Shown here: one piece after another, positions 33,078 to 42,377 of the stretch
Layout: every line of letters begins with the position of its first letter
Position numbering within the stretch: the stretch's first letter is position 1
Origin: an uncultured Lachnospiraceae bacterium
Lineage (GTDB): Bacteria; Bacillota; Clostridia; Lachnospirales; Lachnospiraceae
Assembly: GCA_910586125.1 (NCBI GenBank)
Contig: CAJUHP010000017.1
Location: forward strand, 1-64,000
DNA: 64,000 bases
Reading direction: 5' to 3'
The notes under the pieces: model-generated
Databases searched by the model: none
Told to the model about the DNA's origin: nothing
What the model saw: only the letters and a program-made list of their open reading frames with translations
Made by a program: the position numbers and the translations under genes

Positions 33078-33673
33078 AGCCCCGGCGTCCGCTGATAGCG
33101 GAACACGGAGCAGGTATTCTTTCGCATGGTTTTCTGCATAATCACCGCGGCTTCTTCCAGGCTGTACTCATTCTGTTCCAGCCACCAGTCGATCATCATC
33201 ATAAAAAAGCTCTTGATGCGGATCAGATACAACTGCAGCGGCACCTTGCCGGGCAAAGCCTCGGTCATCAGACGGATATCGTCCGCTCTCTGCAGAATCA
33301 CCTGCTCCGCCACAATAAAAGCCACCGCGGAAGTCTGCGAAGTAACCAGCACCTCCAATTCTTCCCGATACCGATCCACTGCCTGAAAAAAAAGACGGAT
33401 ATCCTCCATCAGCACCTGGGAATCCACATCCAGGCCCGGATTGGGTTTGGGGTAGATAAAAGTATAAAAAATCTCCTCAAACATTTCCCGGACCATGGAT
33501 TCGTACAACTCCTGCTTGGTCTGAAAATGAGCGTAAAAGGTCTTCCGGTTGACGCCGGCTCTCTGCGCCAGATCCTTCACCGTAATATCCTCGTACTCCC
33601 GTTCCCTCATCAGGCACAGAAAGGCATGCCGGATCGCTGTTACCGATCTTTTGGAGCGAATATCATTCCTCAT
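33074..33673 (-). CDS. TetR-family transcriptional regulator
   Basis: 199 aa from the ATG at 33673; a TTG at 33697 would add 8 residues. N-terminal helix-turn-helix: FLCLMREREYEDITVKDLAQ then RAGVNRKTFYAHFQTKQELY, a standard TetR pattern. The C-terminal ligand domain is not assignable. The start overlaps the ridA stop by 11 nt, so it is coupled to ridA. The last residues coincide with the edge of an IS3 relic and may not be original. Confidence 0.85.
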   Translation of the reverse strand: MRNDIRSKRSVTAIRHAFLCLMREREYEDITVKDLAQRAGVNRKTFYAHFQTKQELYESMVREMFEEIFYTFIYPKPNPGLDVDSQVLMEDIRLFFQAVDRYREELEVLVTSQTSAVAFIVAEQVILQRADDIRLMTEALPGKVPLQLYLIRIKSFFMMMIDWWLEQNEYSLEEAAVIMQKTMRKNTCSVFRYQRTPGL

Positions 33674-34046
33674 CTTCCCGGTATGCGATTGCCTCAACCT
33701 CGCACAGAACGCCCTTGGGCAGTTCTTTCACTGCCACGCAGGAGCGGGCCGGCATACTGACAAAATATTTCTCATACACGCGGTTAAACGCCGGAAAATC
33801 AGCCATATCGGCCAGAAAACAGGTCGTCTTCACCACTTTCTCATAGCAGGAGCCTCCCGCCTCCAGAACGGCTCCCACATTCTTGCAGGACTGCTCCGCC
33901 TGTTCCTCAATGGACGCTCCCGCGATCTCGCCGGTAGCTGGAATCACCGGGATCTGCCCCGATGAAAATACCAGATTCCCCAGAATCATCCCCTGTGAAT
34001 AGGGTCCGATGGCCGCCGGCGCTTTGTCAGTAGATATTTTTTTCAT
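33663..34046 (-). CDS. ridA: RidA-family enamine/imine deaminase
   Basis: 127 aa, the full length of the YjgF/YER057c/UK114 family. Conserved features: APAAIGPYSQGMILGNLVFS, SGQIPVIP, a middle CKNVGAVLEAGG and the C-terminal arginine in PARSCVAVKELPKG with glutamate in CEVEAIAY. It hydrolyses reactive enamines from PLP enzymes such as threonine ammonia-lyase, which is encoded elsewhere in this window. Transcribed from 34091-34120 and coupled to the TetR gene. Confidence 0.92.
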   Translation of the reverse strand: MKKISTDKAPAAIGPYSQGMILGNLVFSSGQIPVIPATGEIAGASIEEQAEQSCKNVGAVLEAGGSCYEKVVKTTCFLADMADFPAFNRVYEKYFVSMPARSCVAVKELPKGVLCEVEAIAYREDEE

Positions 34047-34090
34047 TTTCTTTACCTCCGTTTTATTATAATGGTCTGCATACTGCTACC

Positions 34091-34120
34091 ATCATATACG
34101 CCAACTGTATAAAATGTCAA
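34091..34120 (-). promoter_or_regulatory. ridA-tetR promoter
   Basis: On the minus strand TTGACA (34120-34115) and TATGAT (34096-34091) with an 18-nt spacer, 45 nt upstream of ridA. Confidence 0.7.
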
Positions 34121-34148
34121 TTGCTTTTTCCTTTTCCGAATCCCATCC

Positions 34149-34177
34149 TTGACTCTCTCGCTCCAAGGTGATAAAAT
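34149..34177 (+). promoter_or_regulatory. glgB-lepB promoter
   Basis: TTGACT (34149-34154) and TAAAAT (34172-34177) with a 17-nt spacer, 33 nt before the glgB start; GGGGGAGG at 34194-34201 is the ribosome binding site. Confidence 0.7.
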
Positions 34178-34210
34178 AACAGCAGAAAATATTGGGGGAG
34201 GCACATTTTT

Positions 34211-36193
34211 ATGGGCAAATCGACACCTTTTATCACCGATACAGACTGCTACCTGTTCGGTAACGGCACTCATTACGAAATCTACAACAAACTGGGGGCG
34301 CACCCGGCGACACAGAACCGCAAAAAAGGCGTTTATTTTGCAGTCTGGGCTCCGCATGCCGCTTCAGTCAGCCTGGTAGGCAATTTCAACAACTGGGACG
34401 CGGCGGCGACTCCCATGACTCCGATTTCTACTTCCGGCATTTATCAGTGCTTTGTCCCGGATCTGAATCCCGGCGAGATCTACAAATATGCCATTCATAT
34501 GCCGTCCGGCGAAGTCCGTCTGAAGGCGGACCCGTACGGCTCCTTCGCTGAACTGCGCCCGGCCACGGCCTCCGTTGTGGCTGATATCTCCGGTTTTACC
34601 TGGAGCGATGACAAGTGGATGAAGCAGCGCAAGGAAACGGATTTCCGCACGTCGCCCTATGCCATCTATGAGGTTCATCTGGGTTCCTGGCGCAAAAACG
34701 GAGAGGAATTTCTGAATTACCGGGAGCTGGCCCATCAGCTCGGCGACTATATGAAAGATATGGGCTATACGCACATCGAACTGATGGGAATTGCAGAGCA
34801 TCCGTTTGACGGTTCCTGGGGCTATCAGGTCACGGGTTACTTTGCGCCCACGTCGCGCTACGGCACGCCGCAGGATTTTATGTATCTGGTGGACTATCTG
34901 CACAAGCAGGAGATCGGCGTGATTTTGGACTGGGTTCCGGCTCATTTTCCCAGAGACGCCCATGGCCTGGCTGATTTTGACGGCACTCCCACATACGAGT
35001 ACGCCGACACCCGCAAGGGCGAACATCCGGACTGGGGGACCAAGATTTTTGACTATGCCAAGCATGAGGTATCCAATTTCCTGATCTCCAACGCCCTCTA
35101 CTGGGTGGAGCAGTTCCATGTGGACGGGCTTCGGGTGGACGCCGTTGCCTCCATGCTCTATCTGGACTACGGCAAAAAGGACGGCCAGTGGGTTGCCAAC
35201 CGTTACGGCGGCAACCAGAACCTGGAAGCTATCGAGTTTTTCCGCCATCTGAACGATATCATGAAAAAGCGCAATCCCGGCGCCGTCATGATCGCGGAGG
35301 AATCCACCGCCTGGCCCATGATCACAGGCGATTCCGCCGACGGCGGCCTGGGCTTCTCCTTCAAATGGAATATGGGCTGGATGCATGATTTCCTCGAATA
35401 TATGAAGCTGGACCCGTATTTCCGCAGCTACAACCACAATAAGATGACCTTTGGCATGACCTACGCCTGCAGCGAAAACTTTATTCTGGTGCTGTCTCAC
35501 GACGAGGTGGTCCATCTGAAATGTTCCATGCTGCAAAAGATGCCCGGTTATCCCGACGATAAGTTTGCCAACCTGAAAGTCGGCTATACCTTTATGATGG
35601 GTCATCCCGGCAAGAAACTTCTGTTTATGGGACAGGATTTCGGCCAGTGGCATGAGTGGGACGAAAAGAAGGAACTGGACTGGTTTCTGTTAAACGAGGA
35701 CAAGCACCGCGATCTCCACGATTTTTACCGCGGCCTGCTGCATCTGTACAGAAAAACGCCGGCTCTCTACGAAAACGACTACGACTGGAGCGGTTTTGAA
35801 TGGATCAACTGCGACGACAATTCCCGCAGCATTTTGAGCTTTGTCCGCAAGAGTAAAAACGGACGGGGCAATCTGCTCTTTGTCTGCAATTTCACTCCCG
35901 TCGCCCGCGACGATTACCAGGTAGGCGTACCCTGCAGGGGACGCTATACCCTGCTGCTGGACGAGGCGCACGGCCTCTGCGAGAAGATCAGCGGCGCTCC
36001 GTCCTTCTTAGCCAAAAAGTCGCCCTGCGACGGCCGCGAGTACTCCATCGCCAACCCTCTGCCGGCTTACGGCATTCAGGTATACCGCTTTGACTATCCC
36101 AAGGTGAAGGAGAAAGAGCCGAAAGCGGAGGCGAAGACCGAAGCGAAGGCAGCGGCAAGAAAGAAAACGGCAAAGAAGAAAGTGGAACAATGA
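34211..36193 (+). CDS. glgB: 1,4-alpha-glucan branching enzyme
   Basis: 660 aa. The N-terminal CBM48 (KGVYFAVWAPHAASVSLVGN) is followed by a GH13 catalytic barrel: DWVPAHFP, nucleophile Asp in VDGLRVDAVASML, acid/base Glu in VMIAEESTAW, and LVLSHDEVVH. A C-terminal beta domain follows. It makes alpha-1,6 branches in glycogen. The protein ends in an unusual 30-residue Lys/Ala/Glu-rich tail (EAKTEAKAAARKKTAKKK), absent from standard GlgB. Its stop overlaps the lepB start by 4 nt. No other glycogen genes lie nearby. Confidence 0.94.
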   Translation: MGKSTPFITDTDCYLFGNGTHYEIYNKLGAHPATQNRKKGVYFAVWAPHAASVSLVGNFNNWDAAATPMTPISTSGIYQCFVPDLNPGEIYKYAIHMPSGEVRLKADPYGSFAELRPATASVVADISGFTWSDDKWMKQRKETDFRTSPYAIYEVHLGSWRKNGEEFLNYRELAHQLGDYMKDMGYTHIELMGIAEHPFDGSWGYQVTGYFAPTSRYGTPQDFMYLVDYLHKQEIGVILDWVPAHFPRDAHGLADFDGTPTYEYADTRKGEHPDWGTKIFDYAKHEVSNFLISNALYWVEQFHVDGLRVDAVASMLYLDYGKKDGQWVANRYGGNQNLEAIEFFRHLNDIMKKRNPGAVMIAEESTAWPMITGDSADGGLGFSFKWNMGWMHDFLEYMKLDPYFRSYNHNKMTFGMTYACSENFILVLSHDEVVHLKCSMLQKMPGYPDDKFANLKVGYTFMMGHPGKKLLFMGQDFGQWHEWDEKKELDWFLLNEDKHRDLHDFYRGLLHLYRKTPALYENDYDWSGFEWINCDDNSRSILSFVRKSKNGRGNLLFVCNFTPVARDDYQVGVPCRGRYTLLLDEAHGLCEKISGAPSFLAKKSPCDGREYSIANPLPAYGIQVYRFDYPKVKEKEPKAEAKTEAKAAARKKTAKKKVEQ

Positions 36194-36753
36194 CCGAACA
36201 GGAAGAAACGAAAAACGCCGCCAAAAACAAGCAGAACAAATGGATCGCTGAGATCCTGGACTGGATTCGGATCTTTGCGATCGCGGCGATTGCTGCCTGG
36301 CTGTGCAATCATCTTCTGATTATGAATACCCAGGTTCCCACCGGGTCCATGGAAGACACGATTCCCAAGCCCAGCCGGATCATCAGCTCCCGCGTTCACT
36401 ACTGGTTTGCTGACCCGGAGCGCGGCGATGTGATTCTGTTTGATCCGCCGGACGGGGACGAATTCTACTATGTCAAACGTGTGGTAGGGCTCCCCGGTGA
36501 GACCATCCGGATTGTTGACGGCAAGGTATATATCAATGACTCTGAGGAACCGCTTGACGAGCCGTATCTGAAGGAGGCGCCTTACGGCAGCTTCGGCCCC
36601 TACACGGTACCCGAGGACTGTTATTTTGTCATGGGAGACAACCGCAACCACAGCAACGATTCCCGCTACTGGCAGAATCCCTTTGTCCCCCGCGGCAGTA
36701 TTTATGCCAAAGCCGTCTTCGGTTACTGGCCGAGCCTGTTTTTGATTGAATAG
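36190..36753 (+). CDS. lepB: type I signal peptidase
   Basis: 187 aa, a short Gram-positive SipS type. One N-terminal transmembrane helix at about 24-43 (IFAIAAIAAWLCNHLLIM). The catalytic Ser lies in VPTGSMEDTI and the catalytic Lys in YYVKRVVGLPGE. Box E is GDNRNHSNDSRYW. It cleaves Sec and Tat signal peptides on the outer face of the membrane. The start codon overlaps the glgB stop (ATGA), so its translation depends on glgB. Confidence 0.94.
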   Translation: MTEQEETKNAAKNKQNKWIAEILDWIRIFAIAAIAAWLCNHLLIMNTQVPTGSMEDTIPKPSRIISSRVHYWFADPERGDVILFDPPDGDEFYYVKRVVGLPGETIRIVDGKVYINDSEEPLDEPYLKEAPYGSFGPYTVPEDCYFVMGDNRNHSNDSRYWQNPFVPRGSIYAKAVFGYWPSLFLIE

Positions 36754-36758
36754 TTGGA

Positions 36759-36787
36759 GGGTGCTGCTTTTGCAGCACCCCCTTTTT
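36759..36787. terminator. terminator after lepB, shared with the LCP gene end
   Basis: Perfect 9-bp stem GGGTGCTGC / GCAGCACCC with loop TTTT, followed by CCTTTTT on the plus strand. It overlaps the end of the convergent LCP gene, so it may work both ways. Confidence 0.85.
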
Positions 36788-37895
36788 AGCGCCCCATAAT
36801 CTTATCCAACTGTTTCGATATCTGCTGCACTCTCTTTGACGGCGTATAATCCGTAATTCCCAGGCTTTCCCGCCAGCGGATCGCCGTCTGTGTCAGGTCG
36901 TCCACCACCACATAGCTGGAGTACTTATCATAGCGGTTTTTCAGGGAGGGCGTCGTGCTGTGCGCCGCATCCACCAGCTTGACATTCTCAATCTCCGATT
37001 CCTTGCTGATCTCCATGACATCTTTTAACAAAAGAAGCATGTCGCCCAGCATCATATCCGAATATACGCTGTCGTAAGCTTTCTTTGCCAGCGCTGCGTA
37101 CTGGTCATAGCTTAAATTTTTTACCTCCTCATACACCGCCATCAGCGCTTTAAACTGCCGGTCGTTCCTCTTATAGTCCGAATCAATCCGCCGGACCCGG
37201 CAGTAAGCCAACACCTCTTTTCCATTTAGTCTCTGCGTGCCGCCGCCCAGTCCCCAGGCTCCGTACCAATCCCCCATATGCTTGGCTTCCGCATCGGTCA
37301 GGGTCAGCGTCACACCTCCGACCAGATCCACAATCTCCGGCAAATGCGTGAATGTCACAGTAAAATAATGCTTGATATCAATATCAAAATTTTCCTCAAA
37401 AGTCTGGATTGTCAGGTCCACGCCGCCGTAGGAGTAGGCATGGGCCAGCTTGTCAAAGCCTTTTCCTTCCATATACACATAAGTATCCCGCGGAACCGAT
37501 GACAAAACGAGACGCTTCTCTTTTCTCTCAATGGACAAAACAATCATGGCGTCGCTGCGTTTTTCGCTGTCGTCCAAACCCAGCAGGAGATAATGTTCCC
37601 AACCGCCGTCCTGCGTCACCTCCTGGGATTCCGGTTTTTCCAGATTTTCCTGTGCCAGCTCCTCGTCAATCGGAATCCTTTCTCCTGCGGGCGTCTCTTC
37701 CTCCTCGTCCCACTCTTCCGGAAATGTCACATCAAAATCCGGTTCCTGGCCGCTGCTGGGATCCGGCCTTCTGTGCGTCCAGATCCATGCTGCCAGCAAA
37801 ACCAGCACCGCAAAAACCGCCAGAAGAATCCCCAGAATCATTTTCTTTCCCGCCGCCTGCTTCCTCAAAGTTTTCCTTTTTTCTCTTTCTGACAT
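36786..37895 (-). CDS. LytR-CpsA-Psr (LCP) family glycopolymer ligase, copy 1
   Basis: 369 aa from the ATG at 37895 (GGAGG upstream). An N-terminal transmembrane helix at about 17-38 (KMILGILLAVFAVLVLLAAW) is followed by an acidic linker and an LCP domain: YLLLGLDDSEKRSDAMIVLS, SVPRDTYVYMEG, KLAHAYSYGG and ALMAVYEEVKNL. The catalytic arginines and Asp are present. LCP enzymes attach teichoic-acid or capsule polymers to peptidoglycan outside the membrane. The next gene upstream is a close paralogue, clearly a tandem duplication. Confidence 0.9.
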   Translation of the reverse strand: MSEREKRKTLRKQAAGKKMILGILLAVFAVLVLLAAWIWTHRRPDPSSGQEPDFDVTFPEEWDEEEETPAGERIPIDEELAQENLEKPESQEVTQDGGWEHYLLLGLDDSEKRSDAMIVLSIERKEKRLVLSSVPRDTYVYMEGKGFDKLAHAYSYGGVDLTIQTFEENFDIDIKHYFTVTFTHLPEIVDLVGGVTLTLTDAEAKHMGDWYGAWGLGGGTQRLNGKEVLAYCRVRRIDSDYKRNDRQFKALMAVYEEVKNLSYDQYAALAKKAYDSVYSDMMLGDMLLLLKDVMEISKESEIENVKLVDAAHSTTPSLKNRYDKYSSYVVVDDLTQTAIRWRESLGITDYTPSKRVQQISKQLDKIMGR

Positions 37896-38048
37896 CACCC
37901 TGTTCCTCCGTATTTCGTTTCGCAGCCGTAATCCTGGCTTGTCCCCCATTATAGCACCCGTCATAAAAGGCGCAATAGGCTCTGAAACGGTTTAAGAGAA
38001 TGGGCATAAAACCGTAAGAGTTTTGTGATTTTACAGCGGTTTTCGATA

Positions 38049-38080
38049 CAAAATACCAGCCGGGAAAACCTGGCTGGTAT
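38049..38080 (-). terminator. terminator between the two LCP genes
   Basis: ATACCAGCC and GGCTGGTAT (38053-38061, 38072-38080) form a 9-bp stem; the minus strand continues TTTTGT. Each LCP gene therefore seems to be a separate unit. Confidence 0.7.
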
Positions 38081-38115
38081 CTCTTTCTATGACTTTTCTA
38101 TTTTATAAAAATCGC

Positions 38116-39213
38116 TTACTTCAGGCTGTCCAGACGATCGGAAATCTGCTTCAGCCGTTTACTGGGCGTATAATCGGTGATCCCCAGAGCCTCTCTCCAG
38201 CGGGTTGCCGTGTCCACCAGATTGTCCACCAGAACAACCGAACGGCTGTTGTAGCGGCCGGTTGAGCTGTGGTCGCTGTCCACCAGCTTGACGTTCTCGA
38301 TCTCGCTGTTCTTTGTCACGTCCAGAAGCGTCGAAGCCAGAGAGATCGCGTCGGCAACGATCATATCTGAATACATATGCGGATATACGGCGTTGATCAG
38401 ATTCGTATATTTGCTGACCGGCAGGTTCTTCACCTCGTCATAGATCGCCATCAGGACACGGTACTGTCTGTCGTTTCTCTTGTAGTCGGAATCAATTTTG
38501 CGCACCCGGCAGTAGGCCAGCACTTCGGCGCCGTCCAAAACCTGCGTTCCGCCGCTCAAGCCCCAGGCCGCATAGTAATCTCCCATATGCTTGGCCTCCG
38601 CGTCGGTCAGAGTCAGCTCCAGACCGCCGATCAGATCCACCATGTCCCGCATGGCTTTGAAATTGATCGTAAAATAATTCTGGATGTCAATGTCAAAATT
38701 CTCTTCAAAGGTCTGAACCGTCAGCTTGGCGCCGCCGTAGGCGTAGGCATGCGTCAGCTTGTCAAAACCCTTGCCCTCGATATAGACCAACGTATCGCGG
38801 GGAACCGAAGACAGGACCAGACGTCCCTCCCCGCTGTTCACCGACATGACGATCATGGCGTCGCTGCGCTTTCCCTTATAGCTGTCTGTCTCGCCGTCCA
38901 CGCCTAAGAGCAGATAATGCGTCCAGCCCTCGTCCTGCGTCAGCTCCGAATCCTCGCTGGCCTCCAGAGTCGAATTGACCAGATCCGAATTCAGCGTCGG
39001 CGCTTCCGGATCCACCGTTTCGTCCTCCTCGTCCTCGGCCGGATCATGCACATCCCTGTTGAAATCCACCGGTGTATCCGGTTCCGGCTTACTCCTGGTC
39101 AAAAGAAAGACGATCCCCAGCAATACCGCCAGTATAATCAGCAGTACCACCAGTATCACCGTTGACCGGTTCTTCTTTTTCTGCTTTTTTTTCTTGGTTT
39201 CTGTACTTGCCAT
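38116..39213 (-). CDS. LytR-CpsA-Psr (LCP) family glycopolymer ligase, copy 2
   Basis: 365 aa from the ATG at 39213, 9 nt after GGAGG; an ATG 3 codons earlier lies on top of the GGAGG and is unlikely. A Lys-rich cytoplasmic start (KKKKQKKKNRS), a transmembrane helix (VILVVLLIILAVLLGIVFLL), an acidic linker, then an LCP domain collinear with copy 1: YLLLGVDGE, SVPRDTLVYIEG, KLTHAYAYGG and a C-terminal YTPSKRLKQISDRLD. Substrate polymers may differ between the copies; the spacer and linker diverge most. Confidence 0.9.
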   Translation of the reverse strand: MASTETKKKKQKKKNRSTVILVVLLIILAVLLGIVFLLTRSKPEPDTPVDFNRDVHDPAEDEEDETVDPEAPTLNSDLVNSTLEASEDSELTQDEGWTHYLLLGVDGETDSYKGKRSDAMIVMSVNSGEGRLVLSSVPRDTLVYIEGKGFDKLTHAYAYGGAKLTVQTFEENFDIDIQNYFTINFKAMRDMVDLIGGLELTLTDAEAKHMGDYYAAWGLSGGTQVLDGAEVLAYCRVRKIDSDYKRNDRQYRVLMAIYDEVKNLPVSKYTNLINAVYPHMYSDMIVADAISLASTLLDVTKNSEIENVKLVDSDHSSTGRYNSRSVVLVDNLVDTATRWREALGITDYTPSKRLKQISDRLDSLK

Positions 39214-39383
39214 TTTGGGCATCCTCCGTGCTTTCTGATTCCTGCGTATTCCTTAGCTATGTCCTGTTTTTGGCATAAAATACACTCATGAGTCTATATT
39301 ATATCGCTGTGAGTCTGAAATTACAAGGGATTTCCCCGGGTATAGTTTGAACATTTCCTTAAACATTTCTTACATTCCCACCC

Positions 39384-40457
39384 TTAGGATTCATTCAGAC
39401 GACTGAGTTTTTCGGCCTGATCCGCCGCGATCAGACTGTCGATTATCTCGTACAGATCTCCGTTCATCACCGCGTCGATCCGGTACAAAGTCAGTTTGAT
39501 GCGGTGTTCCGTCACCCTTCCCTGGGGAAAATTGTAAGTTCGGATCTTTTCCGAGCGGTCTCCGGTTCCGATCTGGCTGCGGCGGTTTTCTGCCTCCTCG
39601 TTCTGCCGCCGTTCCAGCTCTCTGTCATACAGCTTGGAGCGCAGCAGGCGGAATGCCTTTTCCTTATTTTGAAGCTGGGATTTCTCCGTCTGGCTGTAGA
39701 TGACAATCCCGGTTGGAATGTGCGTCAGCCGTACGGCTGAGTCCGTCGTATTGACGCACTGCCCGCCGTTGCCCGACGCCCGCATCACATCGATCCGGAT
39801 GTCCTTGTCGTCAATCACCACATCAAACTCCTCCGCCTCCGGCATAATCGCCACCGTGGCCGTGGAGGTGTGAATCCGCCCGCCGGATTCCGTCTCCGGT
39901 ACCCGCTGTACGCGGTGAACGCCGCTCTCATATTTCAGTTTGGAGTAGGCGCCCTGGCCGGAGATCATGAATTCCACCTCCTTCATGCCTCCCAGACCGC
40001 TCTCGCTGACGCCCAAAAGTTCCACCTTCCAGCGCTGCTTCTCCGCAAAATGGATATACATGCGATACAGCTCCGCCGCAAACAGCGCCGCCTCGTCGCC
40101 GCCGGCTCCGGCCCGGATCTCCACGATCACGTTCTTTTCATCGTTGGGGTCCTTGGGCAGCAGCAGGATCTTGATCTGCTGTTCCAGATCTTTCTGGCGC
40201 TTTCTGGCATCGTCCAGTTCCTCCTTCGCCAGCTCCCTGAGTTCTTCGTCGCTCTCCTCCTCCAGCAGAGCCAGGCTGTCTTCCGCATCCTCCCCGGCTC
40301 TCCGGTAAGCAAGGTATGCTTCCACCAGCGGCGAAAGATCCGCCTGTTCCTTCATCAGCCTGCGAAACCGCGCCGCATCCTCCGCCACGCCGGGGCTGCT
40401 CAGCTCCGCCTGCAGTTCTTCAAAATGAATTCGTATATCATCCAAACGGTCAAACAT
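39384..40457 (-). CDS. prfA: peptide chain release factor 1
   Basis: 357 aa. The GGQ motif is ASGNGGQCVNTTDSAVRLTH; its Gln is methylated by PrmC, encoded upstream. The codon-recognition region lies in VHRVQRVPETESGGRIHTST, with the PxT-type loop seen as PETE. The C-terminal region holds RKYNFP-like IRTYNFPQGRVTEHRI. It terminates translation at UAA and UAG. The start overlaps the prmC stop by 8 nt. Last gene of the rho-rpmE-DUF1385-prmC-prfA block. Confidence 0.95.
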   Translation of the reverse strand: MFDRLDDIRIHFEELQAELSSPGVAEDAARFRRLMKEQADLSPLVEAYLAYRRAGEDAEDSLALLEEESDEELRELAKEELDDARKRQKDLEQQIKILLLPKDPNDEKNVIVEIRAGAGGDEAALFAAELYRMYIHFAEKQRWKVELLGVSESGLGGMKEVEFMISGQGAYSKLKYESGVHRVQRVPETESGGRIHTSTATVAIMPEAEEFDVVIDDKDIRIDVMRASGNGGQCVNTTDSAVRLTHIPTGIVIYSQTEKSQLQNKEKAFRLLRSKLYDRELERRQNEEAENRRSQIGTGDRSEKIRTYNFPQGRVTEHRIKLTLYRIDAVMNGDLYEIIDSLIAADQAEKLSRLNES

Positions 40458-41331
40458 CCTGATAAACTCCTCTCACCACACGATCTTTTCCTGCCAGATC
40501 TCTTCTCACTTCTATCCGGGTAAAGCCTGCCGCATCAAAAAGCGCCGGCACGCTCTGCCCCTGGTCATATCCGATCTCCAGATACAGCCGTCCGCCGGGA
40601 CGAAGATATTCCGGCGCCTCCCGCGCCAGCCTTCGGTAAAAATGAAGGCCGTCCTTTCCGCCCTCCAGAGCCATGACCGGTTCGTAATCCCTCACTTCCG
40701 GCTGCAGCGAGGCGATCACCTCGCTGGCAATATAGGGCGGGTTGGAGACAATCACATCGCAGCGCATCCCCTGCGGCAGCCCGGCAAACAGATCGCCGCC
40801 GCAGACAGCCGCCCGCAAGGCCAGCGCCTCCCGGTTGCGAAGAGCCGCCGCGCGCGCCTGCGGCGACAGGTCACACAGCGTCACATCAAAACCGCCCAGC
40901 TTTTCTAAGGACAGTCCGATGCAGCCGCTGCCGGCACACATATCCACAACAGAAAGCCCGGCCCTCTCCTCTCTCAGCACCCATTCAACCAATGTCTCCG
41001 TGTCCTGCCTCGGAATCAGCACGCCCGGTTCCACCAAAAAAGGCAGGCCCATAAATTCTGTTTTCCCCAGCACATAGGCCAAGGGCATTCTCTCACACCG
41101 CTTTTTCAGCCGTTCTTCCCAGCAATCCGGAATCGCCGGCGGACTCTCCTTCCTTCTCCACAGATAGTCTGCCCGGCCTATGCCAAAGGTATCCGAAAGC
41201 AGATACCAGGCATCCAGGCCGGCATCGGGAACTCCGGCTGACAAAAGCCGCTTTTCTGCCTGAACGAGAAGCCATTCATAAGATTGTCCTGTCTCCGGTC
41301 TGGCCGCCCTATTTTCCGGACTCTGTCTCAT
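40450..41331 (-). CDS. prmC: release factor glutamine methyltransferase
   Basis: 293 aa from the ATG at 41331, which has AGGAG 6 nt upstream. The N-terminal helical domain is followed by a SAM fold: VVDMCAGSGCIGLSLE, the catalytic NPPY in IVSNPPYIAS, and LEGGKDGLHFYRRL. It methylates the GGQ glutamine of RF1 and RF2. It overlaps the DUF1385 stop by 23 nt and prfA by 8 nt, so all three are coupled. Confidence 0.92.
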   Translation of the reverse strand: MRQSPENRAARPETGQSYEWLLVQAEKRLLSAGVPDAGLDAWYLLSDTFGIGRADYLWRRKESPPAIPDCWEERLKKRCERMPLAYVLGKTEFMGLPFLVEPGVLIPRQDTETLVEWVLREERAGLSVVDMCAGSGCIGLSLEKLGGFDVTLCDLSPQARAAALRNREALALRAAVCGGDLFAGLPQGMRCDVIVSNPPYIASEVIASLQPEVRDYEPVMALEGGKDGLHFYRRLAREAPEYLRPGGRLYLEIGYDQGQSVPALFDAAGFTRIEVRRDLAGKDRVVRGVYQDV

Positions 41332-42259
41332 TCCGCTCTCCTGTCTGCTGATACGCTCTCCAGTCAAACACCGCTTCCACCGACGCAATCGCCACTTCAA
41401 TCATATCGTCATCCGGTTCTCTGGTGGTTAGCCCCTGCAGCCACAGGCCGGGACGGCTGAGCAGATTGATCACAAAGGAATCGCTTCGCCCGGCCAAACG
41501 CAGAAATTCATACGACAGCCCCGTCACAACCGGAAGCAGCAGAATCCGGCTGAGCATCCGAAGCCACACCGTCTCCGTGCGCACAAACATCACCACAACC
41601 GTGCTGATTACGATGACAAACAGGAGAAAGCTGGTGCCGCAGCGCTTGTGCTCCTTGGAGCTCTTTCGGACATTTTCCACGGTGAGCGGCAGCCCGTGCT
41701 CAATGCAGTTAATGCTCTTGTGTTCCGCACCGTGGTACATATAAACCCGGCGAATATCCGGCATCAGGGAGATCGACGCTACATATGCGATAAAAATCAG
41801 GATGCGGATCAATCCCTCCAAAGCCGCTATGGCCAGATAACTGACCTGCGCCTTCGGAAACAGCCATCCGCGCAGCAGACCGGAAAGCCAGGCCGGCAGC
41901 AGCATAAAAATGACCACCGCCATCACTACGCCCACGGCCATAGAGAGAGTCATAACAATGTCTCCCTCTTTTTCTGACGCCTCCTCGTTTCCATCTCCTT
42001 CCTCCCCGCTCTCCTCCTCATAAAAGGATGCGGCATAGTTTAAAATCTTCATTCCCAGATCCAGGGATTCGATAAAATTAAAAATTCCCCTTACAAAGGG
42101 AACCCGAAACAGCCGGCAGCGGCTGGTTATACCTTCATAGGTTTCTTTGCTGACTGTAATATCGCCGTCAGGCTTTCTAACGGCTACGGCGTATTCTCTG
42201 CCGTTCTTCATCATAACGCCTTCTATGACGGCCTGGCCGCCGATACCGGACGATTTCAT
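41309..42259 (-). CDS. DUF1385 membrane protein
   Basis: 316 aa from the ATG at 42259 (AAGGAG upstream). Family start SSGIGGQAVIEGVMMKNGREY, several transmembrane helices (VMTLSMAVGVVMAVVIFMLL, LIRILIFIAYVASISLM, FLLFVIVISTVVVMFV), and the diagnostic YHGAEHKSINCIEHG and KRCGTSFLL motifs. Function unknown; in Clostridia it is almost always next to prmC-prfA, as here. It lies 118 nt downstream of rpmE. Confidence 0.9.
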   Translation of the reverse strand: MKSSGIGGQAVIEGVMMKNGREYAVAVRKPDGDITVSKETYEGITSRCRLFRVPFVRGIFNFIESLDLGMKILNYAASFYEEESGEEGDGNEEASEKEGDIVMTLSMAVGVVMAVVIFMLLPAWLSGLLRGWLFPKAQVSYLAIAALEGLIRILIFIAYVASISLMPDIRRVYMYHGAEHKSINCIEHGLPLTVENVRKSSKEHKRCGTSFLLFVIVISTVVVMFVRTETVWLRMLSRILLLPVVTGLSYEFLRLAGRSDSFVINLLSRPGLWLQGLTTREPDDDMIEVAIASVEAVFDWRAYQQTGERNETESGK

Positions 42260-42377
42260 CGCGCTGACTCCTTCGCTTATCTCAATGGCCGCTCCAACGG
42301 CCTTCTGTTTATACAAAATCGAAAAAAGCTGGCATTTCATGACATATGCACGAAATCCCAGCCTTATCCATTTCTTC

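Noticed and set aside
34364..35653. 429-codon minus-strand open frame inside glgB
   Set aside because: Antisense to glgB with complete GH13 motifs; typical shadow frame.
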